64,000 bases of DNA from Flavobacteriales bacterium. GTDB taxonomy: Bacteria; Bacteroidota; Bacteroidia; Flavobacteriales_D; Sanyastnellaceae. Below, in pieces: positions 42,610 through 51,336 of this stretch. Under the pieces are notes generated by a model that saw only the letters and a list, made by a program, of their open reading frames with translations, had not been told where the DNA came from and made no database searches. Position 1 is the stretch's first letter, and each line of letters opens with the position of its first letter. The position numbers and the translations under genes are program-made. The stretch spans positions 310,001 through 374,000 of the forward strand of contig JAIXWX010000025.1 of NCBI GenBank assembly GCA_027491075.1, in the 5' to 3' direction.

Positions 42610-44037
42610 ATGATGAAGCCCTTTCAAACGCTTTTAGTGCTATTGATAGTGGCCGTGTTGTGCGTTGCCATCATGCTATTTTTTCCGAAATCAGGTATTA
42701 GGATTTCTGATTCTATTACGCTGAAGTTTAAGTCTTGGAGCGATTTAACCGATACAATCTCTTCGAAACCGGTGATGGAAAACGTAGAAACGTTTCTTGC
42801 TGCTCAAGACAGTGTGATGGATACGCTGCAAGTAAATCGGCAACAGAGCATAACATCCCTACAATTTGCAGATGGAAATAGTGCATCCCTTTTTCCTTTT
42901 TTCGAATCCTTGGAAAGAGCGGCACAAGGAGAACGAATTCATGTTTTGCATTATGGAGATTCTCAAATAGAAAGCGATCGAATGACATCCTTGCTTCGAT
43001 CAAAGTGGCAAGAAATGTTTGGTGGTTCAGGACCAGGACTCATCACTCCTGTCCCGATTACAGCAAGCGCTGCCATTTCTCAAAGTTGTAGCCCCAATTT
43101 TAAAAGGTATACAGCATACGGTTTTGATGATGGGAAGATCAATCACAATCAGTTCGGTGTTATGGCCTCTTTTGGTCGATTTACAAGTCCTTTGGAAGCT
43201 TCTCAAATCAATCCATCGGATACAGCAGTGGGTTGGTTGGAGTTTAGACCTTCAGGAATGTCATCCGCCTCTTGCCGGAAGTTTTCGAAAGCTACCATGT
43301 GGTTTGGTCATCATAAATTTCCAGTAGAAGTAGAGCTATGGTTAAGCGATTCACTATTGGACAAATCCGTGTTTCAACCAACGCAAGAGGTAATAGAAAG
43401 GACATGGAGATTCGGAGGGCTTGCATCTAAGGTGAGGTGGGTGTTTAAAGGTCCAGATAGTCCGGACATTCAAGCGATATCCTTCGAGGGAGCCTCGGGT
43501 GTACTTGTAGACAACATCGCCTTAAGGGGGAGCAGTGGAACGATATTTAAGAAAATCAATGCGTCTGAGTTAGGTCAACAAATGACATCCCTTAATGCAA
43601 CACTTATTCTTTTACAATTTGGAGGAAATTCAGCACCCTATACTTCTAGTGTGACGCAGGCAAATGATTATGGAAGTTTTTTTCAATCTCAAATTCAACA
43701 ATTAAAGAGACTTAATCCTAAAGCATCATTTATAGTAATAGGTCCTAGCGATATGAGCACTTCCGTGGATGGCGTCTATCAAACTTGGCCTTATCTGGAA
43801 GCCATTCGGGATGCTATGAAAAAAGCTGCTTTTAATGAAGGGTGTGCCTTTTGGGATATGTACAGTGTTATGGGTGGCAGAAACTCCATGATTAGTTGGG
43901 TGGCAAATAATCCTCCCTACGCTGGGCCCGATTATACACACTTTACTCCTTTAGGCGCTCGCCGCGTTGCAGAGCTTCTCTTCAAAAGTATTCAAAAGGA
44001 ATACGACGCTTGGAAAACAGCAAAATCATCTTTGTAA
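42610..44037 (+). CDS. Membrane-anchored SGNH/GDSL-like hydrolase
   Basis: A 475-residue protein with an N-terminal membrane helix (TLLVLLIVAVLCVAIMLFF) and an SGNH hydrolase domain. Block I is HYGDSQIESDRMT, a mid block is LLQFGGNSAPYT, and the catalytic Asp-x-x-His is DYTHFTPLGARRVAELL near the C terminus. Such proteins are often carbohydrate or peptidoglycan O-acetylesterases at the cell surface; no substrate is shown here. It begins one base after the PorE-like gene stop and is surely co-transcribed with it. Confidence 0.85.
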   Translation: MMKPFQTLLVLLIVAVLCVAIMLFFPKSGIRISDSITLKFKSWSDLTDTISSKPVMENVETFLAAQDSVMDTLQVNRQQSITSLQFADGNSASLFPFFESLERAAQGERIHVLHYGDSQIESDRMTSLLRSKWQEMFGGSGPGLITPVPITASAAISQSCSPNFKRYTAYGFDDGKINHNQFGVMASFGRFTSPLEASQINPSDTAVGWLEFRPSGMSSASCRKFSKATMWFGHHKFPVEVELWLSDSLLDKSVFQPTQEVIERTWRFGGLASKVRWVFKGPDSPDIQAISFEGASGVLVDNIALRGSSGTIFKKINASELGQQMTSLNATLILLQFGGNSAPYTSSVTQANDYGSFFQSQIQQLKRLNPKASFIVIGPSDMSTSVDGVYQTWPYLEAIRDAMKKAAFNEGCAFWDMYSVMGGRNSMISWVANNPPYAGPDYTHFTPLGARRVAELLFKSIQKEYDAWKTAKSSL

Positions 44038-44082
44038 ATACATTACAAAAGCCCAATTCTTCTTTGAACAAAATAAAGAAGA

Positions 44083-44433
44083 ATGAAACGCAAACTACAG
44101 GAATTGCCCTCCTATGGCAGGGCATCGCAAGAGCTGATGAACATGTTGTATGACCACGGCTTCCGACAAGTTGGTTATCCAGTAGAAGAGGGGCGGTGGT
44201 TGGCCTCCAAGTACAGATCTGGTGAAATTCATTATTTCATGAAAAACGGGGAATGCCGCATTACTTTCTTGAAAGATGGTAGAATTCATGTACTCAATGG
44301 TCCGGATAACCGGTGGCAGTTACACGAATATGTTTCCGAGCGCCAATGGCAAGAACTGATCTATTTCTGCTCATTGTCGATGGAAAGTCAGAATTTAAGA
44401 AGAGACGTTAAGAAAGCAGGACATGGTATATAA
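44083..44433 (+). CDS. Small protein of unknown function
   Basis: A 116-residue soluble, basic protein without signal peptide or recognised domain. It contains MLYDHGFRQVGYPVEEGRW, then SKYRSGEIHYFMKNGECRITFLKDGRIHVL, a beta-hairpin-like stretch, and a helical C terminus. The coding frame is clean and 45 bases behind the SGNH gene. I cannot assign a function. Confidence 0.65.
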   Translation: MKRKLQELPSYGRASQELMNMLYDHGFRQVGYPVEEGRWLASKYRSGEIHYFMKNGECRITFLKDGRIHVLNGPDNRWQLHEYVSERQWQELIYFCSLSMESQNLRRDVKKAGHGI

Positions 44434-44457
44434 GGCTCCTTGATTGTTAAAAACTTG

Positions 44458-44647
44458 TTGATAAGTACGCGAAATGCCTATATTTGCGCTGAAAACAATT
44501 AAATAACAGTGAACAAGAATCATAAGATTTCATCGCTTGATGCTTGTAGCAGTGAGGGCATTATTTGTTGCGAGTTGCGAGTTTAAGGTACTACGTAACC
44601 TTCTATGAGCAGCTCCCGTACAAAGTGCGAACTTCAAACCCTATTTG
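44458..44647 (+). promoter_or_regulatory. Promoter and long leader of the giant adhesin gene
   Basis: TTG (44458-44460), an 18-base spacer and TATATTTG (44479-44486) form a good Bacteroidota promoter. Transcription from it would give an untranslated leader of about 155 bases before the ATG at 44648. The leader contains a tandem TTGCGAG pair but no recognised riboswitch. This is much longer than other leaders in the window. Confidence 0.6.
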
Positions 44648-47600
44648 ATGAAGCCCTTGAACTTCTACACGACATCAAAGGTGTTTTTTACGCTGACCAT
44701 TTCTTTGTGGTTTGCTGAAAACGCTTTCACTCAATGTACAGTCAATGCTGGAGCAGACATCACCGTTTGTGCCAACAGTCAAGTGACGCTGGGAGGTGCT
44801 CCAACCGCCTCCGGCGGAACAGGTCCATATACATATGACTGGACCAATCTTTCAGGAACACAAGATATAGCTAACCCGACAGTAACAGTGAGTTCTACCA
44901 TAACTTACACCGTTGTCATCACGGACGCCAACGGTTGCAGTGCTTCTGATCAAATGGTCATCACGGTAACACCCCTTCCAGTTGCGAATGCTGGCAATGA
45001 TTTAGATCCTTGCGTAAATACCTCGAACATCACCTTGGCTTCAGGTGGAACTTGGAGCGGAGCGCCGTCGAATATGTTGAACGGAAATATTTTTTCTCCA
45101 AATACAGTTGGAACTTACAATCTCGTGTATAACGTTACTGCAAACGGATGTTCTAACACTGATAACTTACAAATCATGGTAAGACCGCGTCCGACGGTTT
45201 ACGCGGGTTTGGACGCTACTATATGTCCTGGCGGATGTCATCAATTGAATGCTACTGCTTCAAGTACGAATGGTCCAATAACACTCTACACTTGGAGTGG
45301 TGGTCCCTTAAATAACTCGCTTTCTCAAAGCCCTATCGCCTGTCCAACAGGCGCTGGAGCCACGTATAGTGTTACCGTTGTCGACAGTGAAGGTTGCAAC
45401 GCTCAAGATCAAGTTAGCGTATCATTTCAAGCTCCCGTTCCTGTCAATGCAGGTTCGGATATGACCGTTTGTAATAATCCTACACCAATAACGCTTTCAG
45501 GACAAACTCCTGCCGGTGGTACTTGGTCTGGTACTGGGGTTACGCCTAGCGGTCAGTTTACGTCACCTGGTTTGGGATCATATACATTGACCTACACTGT
45601 TTCTAGCGGAATCGGTTGTACTTTTTCAGATACAAGGGTAATAACAGTAGTTGGATCACAAGTGATTGATGGTGGTGCGGATCGCACTGCTTGCGTGGGT
45701 ACTGCTCCTTTTCAATTGATGCCCACTACAACTGGTGGTAGCTGGTCTGGATCAAGCTATGTTAGTCCTGCAGGAGTTTTCACTCCTTCCGTAATCGGCT
45801 CATACAATCTTACCTACTCGGTAGATAATGGAACATGCATCAGTACCGACCAAGTTGTGGTCAATGTATTTAGTCTTCCCAATGTGAGTGCTGGTCCTGA
45901 TAAAGTAATGTGCGCAGGAGCTTCAGTTTTACTCAACGGCTCAGCTAGCGGAGGGTTGAGTCCTTATACCATCAATTGGTCCAATACCTCCAGCTTATCT
46001 GCATCGAATAGCTTAACACCGACTGCCAATCCTGCTGCTACAACCACATACGTTCTTACAGTTACCGATAGCCGACAGTGCAGCGCATCTGACATGACGA
46101 TTGTGACGGTTAGCTCGTTACCAGTTGTAAATGCTGGTCCAGACTTAACATTGTGCGATCAATCTCCAGCAACAATGCTAACTGGACAAGACCCCGCAGG
46201 TGGAACTTGGTCTGGCTCATGCGTTACAGCAAATGGACAATTTACTCCATGTGGAGTAGGAACCTATACTTTGGCTTACACCGTAACGAACGCTTCGGGT
46301 TGTGTTGCATCAGATACGAGAGTGGTAACAGTCACTTCCTCTCCAATTGCAAACGCTGGAGTGGATCAATCCATTTGTCGAAATGAAGGAACCATCGTGC
46401 TTGGTGCAAACTCCAATACCCCTGGAATATGGAGCGGAACCGGTATTACTGACCCGAATACAGGGTTGTTCAATCCTATCATGGCAGGCGCAGGTACACA
46501 CACCATCACATTATCAGTTGGAAGTGGTGTATGTCTCGTAACAGATCAGGTGTCTATTCAAGTGAAATCAGAACCGAACGTTACAGCAGGTCCAGATCAA
46601 ATGGCATGTTATTTAACTGGCCCCTTGGATTTGGTAGGAGCGTCTCCAGCCGGAGGTGAATGGGAAGGTCCAGGTATTGACGATGATGACGACGATTATT
46701 TTGATTCTTCAATTGGAGTTGGCGCTTATGATGTTAGCTACAGATATACTGATCAAGTGTCAGCTTGTGCTGACACCGCTTATAAAAGTGTTGTAATTAA
46801 TAGTGTTCCTGTTTCTTCATTTACAGCCCCGAGCACTGTTTGTTTGAATACTCCATTTGTGCCGGGCAATTCAAGCACGGGAGCTGCCACGTTTCAATGG
46901 AATTTCGGTAATGGCGGCAACATAAATGGTACGGCACCTTCCAATACATACACTATTGAAAATAACTTTAATATTCGACTAGTTGCCATTAGTGTGGCCG
47001 GTTGTAGAGATACGAGTTATCAAGCCATTTCTGCTATAGGAGCCCCAACAGTGCAAATTACCTCTGATGTCAACGAGGGTTGCGCACCTCTTGGAGTTCA
47101 TTTTGCATCTGCAGTTACAGGTCAGGATCTTACATATTCATGGAACATGGACGACGGTACCACTTCGGCCAGCTCGAGCATGAGTTATCATGAGTTTGTA
47201 GAGAACAATACAGATAACATTTATGCACCACAATTGACTGTAAGCAACGCTTGTGGTTCTGCATCTTCAGGCTTACTAATTGAGGTTAATCCCAGACCAG
47301 AAGCGGCATTTGTGACGAACATTTTATCTACTTCGTGCACGCCTGTGACGGTTGAGTTCGATAATACATCCATGGGTGATTTTACTTCATGCTCATGGAA
47401 TTTCGACAATGGAAATGCAGCAAATGTGGATGAACCAGGTTCAATGGTATTCACAACAGGAAACAGTCCTTCTGTTTTTGATGTCGAATTGACTGTGCAG
47501 AATGCGTGTGGAACTGATACATTCATTCAGTCCATTACCGTAGAGCCAAATCATGTTCATGCCAACTTGAGTACAAACGTCCAACACGGTTGCACCCCAC

Positions 47601-49303
47601 TTAACTTGAATGTCTCGAATGCTGGCAGCGGTGCCACCATGATTCAATACGAGTTCGAAGATGGAGTAGTAGCGATGGGATCCTCTGCTGGTCATACGTA
47701 TTCTAATCCAGGAGTATACACTTTGTATCAGTATGCAACCGATGGTTGTGGTTTTGATACCGCTTTCGTTTCTATTGAAGTGTTTGAAACTCCTCAAGTT
47801 TCATTTATAACCAGTGCCGATGAAGTCTGTCAGAATGGTTCTGTTGAGTTTACTTCTACTTCTATTGGGGCAGAAAGTCTTTCATGGTCTTTAGGAGATG
47901 GCACTTCAGCTACATCCATAAATGTAGATAAGTCCTATTACATTGCGGGGACCTACAATGTTCAGCTTGTTGGAACTTCGGGTATTTGTTCATCCACTGC
48001 AGAGTTGGCTTTGACAGTACATAGTAATCCTGTTGCCCAGTTTCAATTAGCAGAAATAACTTCCTGCGCACCTTTCGAAATTTGTCCAATAAACAGCAGT
48101 ATTGGAGGTAATTCGTTCGAATGGGAATTTGGAGACGGAAGCACTTCTTCGGATCAATTTGCTTGTCATGAGTTTCAGAACGACGGAGAGTTATCGGTTG
48201 AAAGAAACATCGTATTAACGGTTACAAATGTATTTGGATGTGCTGATTCAGTGCAAGATCATGTTTGGATATTGCCGATTCCACCAGCAACATTTGAACT
48301 TCCTATGGAAACCTCTTGTGATTTTCCAGTACTATTGACTCCATTACTTATTGATAATACCTCTATGTCTTATCAATGGACTTTAAATGGCATAAACGCC
48401 AGTTCACAGCCAGTTCCAAGTTTTCAACTTGCCGCTCCCGGTGTTTTCGAGTTGGAAATGGAAGTGACGAATCAGTTTGGTTGCGTGAACACAGCACAAA
48501 GAAATTTTGAAATTTTCCCAGAGGTAGTTGCATCATTTGATGCGGAGAATCCAACAGGTTGTTTATCGCACACGGTGGATTTTGAAAACACTAGTTCGAA
48601 TGCTGTTTCTTACCAATGGCACTATGGAGATGGGCAATCAAACAATGAATTCTCTCCTTCTCACCTATATGACACGCAAGGGGTATTCAATGTAAAACTC
48701 ATTGCTACCAGTATTCATGGCTGTCAAGATTCTATTGTGAAATATGGATTTGTAGAAACGTACGAGTTACCCGAGGCTAGCTTTACGATGTCTTCGCCCG
48801 AGGTATCGATATTCAATCCAGAAGTTGAGTTTACCAATACTACCGAAGACGCAATGAGTTTTGAGTGGCGCCTAGGTGACGGTGTAATTACTGAGGAGGA
48901 AAACCCAGTTCACGAATACAATAATCCTGGAAGATGGCCCGTGACCTTAATAGTGACCAATATGTTTGGTTGTAAAGACATGGTGGTACGAGAGGTAACA
49001 GTTACCAATGATTTTCAAGTGTACATACCGAATTCTTTCACTCCGAATAACGATGGCAGAAATGACTTTTTCCAACCCGTGATGGAAGGATTGGAGTTTG
49101 TTACACGCTATGACTTTAAAGTCTTTAACCGTTGGGGAGAGGTTGTATTTGCAACAGAAGATCCAAGCGATGCTTGGGAGGGCGACGCGAAAGGAGCCGA
49201 TTTCTATTCTGAAAGTGATACCTACAAGTTTCGATTGGTAATCCAATTGGAGCAAAGTTCAGAGACCAAAGTATATGAAGGTTTGGTTACGATGATTAAA
49301 TAA
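44648..49303 (+). CDS. Giant Ig-like/PKD surface protein with type IX (gliding-motility) C-terminal domain
   Basis: A 1551-residue secreted protein. A signal peptide (ending near AENAFTQ) is followed by about nine Ig-like repeats of 80-90 residues, each opening with an NAGxDxxxC-type motif (VNAGADITVC, VNAGSDMTVC, VSAGPDKVMC). About nine PKD modules come next (FQWNFGNGG, YQWHYGDGQSN, FEWRLGDGV). The C-terminal domain (VYIPNSFTPNNDGRNDFF, FNRWGEVVF, WEGDAKG) is the type B sorting signal for T9SS secretion and cell-surface attachment. It is probably an adhesin. One Ig repeat carries six Asp in a row (near 46680-46698). No SprF partner is adjacent. Confidence 0.93.
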   Translation: MKPLNFYTTSKVFFTLTISLWFAENAFTQCTVNAGADITVCANSQVTLGGAPTASGGTGPYTYDWTNLSGTQDIANPTVTVSSTITYTVVITDANGCSASDQMVITVTPLPVANAGNDLDPCVNTSNITLASGGTWSGAPSNMLNGNIFSPNTVGTYNLVYNVTANGCSNTDNLQIMVRPRPTVYAGLDATICPGGCHQLNATASSTNGPITLYTWSGGPLNNSLSQSPIACPTGAGATYSVTVVDSEGCNAQDQVSVSFQAPVPVNAGSDMTVCNNPTPITLSGQTPAGGTWSGTGVTPSGQFTSPGLGSYTLTYTVSSGIGCTFSDTRVITVVGSQVIDGGADRTACVGTAPFQLMPTTTGGSWSGSSYVSPAGVFTPSVIGSYNLTYSVDNGTCISTDQVVVNVFSLPNVSAGPDKVMCAGASVLLNGSASGGLSPYTINWSNTSSLSASNSLTPTANPAATTTYVLTVTDSRQCSASDMTIVTVSSLPVVNAGPDLTLCDQSPATMLTGQDPAGGTWSGSCVTANGQFTPCGVGTYTLAYTVTNASGCVASDTRVVTVTSSPIANAGVDQSICRNEGTIVLGANSNTPGIWSGTGITDPNTGLFNPIMAGAGTHTITLSVGSGVCLVTDQVSIQVKSEPNVTAGPDQMACYLTGPLDLVGASPAGGEWEGPGIDDDDDDYFDSSIGVGAYDVSYRYTDQVSACADTAYKSVVINSVPVSSFTAPSTVCLNTPFVPGNSSTGAATFQWNFGNGGNINGTAPSNTYTIENNFNIRLVAISVAGCRDTSYQAISAIGAPTVQITSDVNEGCAPLGVHFASAVTGQDLTYSWNMDDGTTSASSSMSYHEFVENNTDNIYAPQLTVSNACGSASSGLLIEVNPRPEAAFVTNILSTSCTPVTVEFDNTSMGDFTSCSWNFDNGNAANVDEPGSMVFTTGNSPSVFDVELTVQNACGTDTFIQSITVEPNHVHANLSTNVQHGCTPLNLNVSNAGSGATMIQYEFEDGVVAMGSSAGHTYSNPGVYTLYQYATDGCGFDTAFVSIEVFETPQVSFITSADEVCQNGSVEFTSTSIGAESLSWSLGDGTSATSINVDKSYYIAGTYNVQLVGTSGICSSTAELALTVHSNPVAQFQLAEITSCAPFEICPINSSIGGNSFEWEFGDGSTSSDQFACHEFQNDGELSVERNIVLTVTNVFGCADSVQDHVWILPIPPATFELPMETSCDFPVLLTPLLIDNTSMSYQWTLNGINASSQPVPSFQLAAPGVFELEMEVTNQFGCVNTAQRNFEIFPEVVASFDAENPTGCLSHTVDFENTSSNAVSYQWHYGDGQSNNEFSPSHLYDTQGVFNVKLIATSIHGCQDSIVKYGFVETYELPEASFTMSSPEVSIFNPEVEFTNTTEDAMSFEWRLGDGVITEEENPVHEYNNPGRWPVTLIVTNMFGCKDMVVREVTVTNDFQVYIPNSFTPNNDGRNDFFQPVMEGLEFVTRYDFKVFNRWGEVVFATEDPSDAWEGDAKGADFYSESDTYKFRLVIQLEQSSETKVYEGLVTMIK

Positions 49304-49339
49304 GCTCAGTTTTCGCGCCTGAGTTCCAATATAAAAGAC

Positions 49340-49347
49340 TACTTTTG
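49340..49347 (+). promoter_or_regulatory. -7 element of typA
   Basis: TACTTTTG is an exact TAnnTTTG match 44 bases before the typA ATG. It lies directly upstream of the hairpin at 49348-49388. No TTG at the ideal distance is seen. Confidence 0.5.
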
Positions 49348-49388
49348 CACTCGTTTTTCGAAACTCATCGGAAAACGAGTGTTTTTTT
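49348..49388 (+). terminator. Terminator-shaped hairpin immediately before typA
   Basis: CACTCGTTTT (49348-49357) pairs with AAAACGAGTG (49372-49381); two further pairs extend the stem, leaving a 10-base loop, followed by seven T (49382-49388). The typA ATG is only 3 bases after the T-run. It may end the adhesin transcript, but because it lies between a promoter box and the start codon it could also act as an attenuator in the typA leader. Confidence 0.8.
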
Positions 49389-49391
49389 ATA

Positions 49392-51206
49392 ATGGAAAAA
49401 ATCAGAAATATTGCGATCATCGCACACGTTGACCACGGTAAGACTACCCTGGTAGACAAAATGCTCCACACGGCGAAGCTATTCAAGGAGCACGAGGAAA
49501 CAGGAGATCTTATTCTTGACAACAACGATCTGGAAAGAGAGCGCGGAATTACCATTCTTGCGAAGAACGTTTCTATCAATTACAAAGGATACAAGATCAA
49601 CATCATCGATACACCAGGTCACAGTGACTTTGGTGGAGAAGTAGAGCGGGTTCTCAATATGGCAGAAGGAGCACTCTTGCTAGTGGATGCTTTTGAGGGA
49701 CCAATGCCGCAAACACGTTTTGTTTTGCAGAAAGCAATTCAAATGGGACTTAAGCCTATTGTTGTTATCAATAAGGTTGATAAAGAGAACTGCACGCCTG
49801 ATGAAGTACATGAGGCAGTATTCGATCTGATGTTCTCTCTTGGAGCTACAGAAGATCAATTGGATTTCCCAACGGTGTATGGCGCAGCTAAGCTTGGATG
49901 GATGAGCAATGACTGGAGAGTAAAAACGGACACCATTGAGCCACTTTTGGATATGGTAATTGAGCATATTCCAGCACCTATTTCAAGGGAGGGAATTCCT
50001 CAGATGCTCGTTACTTCTTTGGACTACAGCCCGTACACGGGTCGTATGGCTATTGGTAAGTTACATCGTGGGGAGCTTCGTCCAAATCAACCGGTTTCGC
50101 TTGTGAAAAGAGACGGAAGCTTAATGAAGGGTAGAATCAAGGAATTGTACGTATTTGAAGGTCTTGGAAAAAGAAAAGTAGAGACTGTTAAATCAGGAGA
50201 TATCTGTGCAATCAATGGAATGGAGGAATTTGAAATTGGAGATACGTTCTCTGATTTTGAGAATCCTGAAGCACTTCCATCCATCGCCGTGGATGAACCA
50301 ACGATGAGCATGTTGTTTACCATCAACGACTCTCCATTCTTTGGACGTGAAGGGAAGTTTGTTACCAGTAGGCATATCAAAGATCGCTTGGAGAAAGAGT
50401 TGGAGAAGAATCTTGCTTTGCGACTACAAGAAACAGATAAGGCTGATCGATTCATGGTTTTTGGTAGAGGCGTGCTGCATTTGAGCGTGCTTATTGAAAC
50501 CATGCGCAGAGAAGGATACGAGTTACAAATTGGGCAGCCCCGTGTTTTGATAAAGTACATCGATGGTCAAAAGCATGAGCCGGTTGAAGAATTGACCGTG
50601 GATTTGCCATCGGATATGACGGGCGTAGCCATTGAGGCGGTTACAAGAAGAAAGGGTGAAATGAAAAACATGGAACCCAAAGGAGATCGTACCGTGCTGG
50701 AGTTTGAGATTCCTTCTCGAGGCATCATTGGTCTTCGAAACTATATGTTGACTGCCACGCAAGGCGAGGCGATCATGTCGCACCGCTTTAAGGAATATCA
50801 GCCAATGAGAGGAGAAATCCCTGGAAGAAATAACGGTTCTTTGATCAGCATGGAAAACGGTGTAGCTGTAGCTTATTCCATAAGCAATCTTCAAGATAGA
50901 GGAAGATTTTTTGTTGAGGCGAATGAAGAGGTATACGAAGGGCAGGTAATAGGTGAACACACAAGAGACAATGATCTTGTTGTAAATGTTACAAAAACAA
51001 AACAGTTGACCAATATGCGTGCGAGCGGTTCTGACGAGAAAACGAGAATGGCTCCGCCAATCAAATTTTCTTTAGAAGAAGCTCTCGAATACATTCAAGC
51101 CGATGAGTATGTGGAAGTAACTCCAAAGAGTATTCGTTTGAGAAAGATTTACCGCAACGAGAACGATAGAAAGCGTTTTGCCAAGGAATTTACACAAGCG
51201 GATTAA
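49392..51206 (+). CDS. typA: Ribosome-binding GTPase TypA/BipA
   Basis: A 604-residue translational GTPase with domain order G, II, III, V and C-terminal domain, as in BipA. GTP-binding motifs are G1 [11 protein letters not shown]2 ERERGITI, G3 [12 protein letters not shown] and G4 NKVDKENC. The C-terminal region shows the BipA-typical RVLIKYIDG and [18 protein letters not shown] segments. BipA assists 50S subunit assembly, mainly at low temperature or under stress. It has its own promoter box and a hairpin in the leader, and is followed by a stem-loop at 51236. Confidence 0.98.
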   Translation: MEKIRNIAIIAHVDHGKTTLVDKMLHTAKLFKEHEETGDLILDNNDLERERGITILAKNVSINYKGYKINIIDTPGHSDFGGEVERVLNMAEGALLLVDAFEGPMPQTRFVLQKAIQMGLKPIVVINKVDKENCTPDEVHEAVFDLMFSLGATEDQLDFPTVYGAAKLGWMSNDWRVKTDTIEPLLDMVIEHIPAPISREGIPQMLVTSLDYSPYTGRMAIGKLHRGELRPNQPVSLVKRDGSLMKGRIKELYVFEGLGKRKVETVKSGDICAINGMEEFEIGDTFSDFENPEALPSIAVDEPTMSMLFTINDSPFFGREGKFVTSRHIKDRLEKELEKNLALRLQETDKADRFMVFGRGVLHLSVLIETMRREGYELQIGQPRVLIKYIDGQKHEPVEELTVDLPSDMTGVAIEAVTRRKGEMKNMEPKGDRTVLEFEIPSRGIIGLRNYMLTATQGEAIMSHRFKEYQPMRGEIPGRNNGSLISMENGVAVAYSISNLQDRGRFFVEANEEVYEGQVIGEHTRDNDLVVNVTKTKQLTNMRASGSDEKTRMAPPIKFSLEEALEYIQADEYVEVTPKSIRLRKIYRNENDRKRFAKEFTQAD

Positions 51207-51235
51207 TAACTCTTACGAAAGGGAAAGATGGATAG

Positions 51236-51264
51236 GGGCGGCGTCAATATATTTGATGCCGCCC
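51236..51264 (+). terminator. Terminator-like stem-loop after typA
   Basis: GGGCGGC (51236-51242) pairs with GCCGCCC (51258-51264), and five inner pairs extend the stem. The tail is TTAACGTTTTGTTTTG rather than a pure T-run, so efficiency is uncertain. Confidence 0.7.
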
Positions 51265-51302
51265 TTAACGTTTTGTTTTGGCTTGATCTCTGAAGTGTGA
51301 TT

Positions 51303-51310
51303 TACCTTTG
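51303..51310 (+). promoter_or_regulatory. -7 element of the S41 protease operon
   Basis: TACCTTTG is an exact TAnnTTTG match, 26 bases before the ATG at 51337, and sits directly after the typA terminator. The nearest TTG triplets give spacers of 17 or 22 bases. Confidence 0.5.
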
Positions 51311-51336
51311 AAACATCTGTTAATTTAAATTATAGT

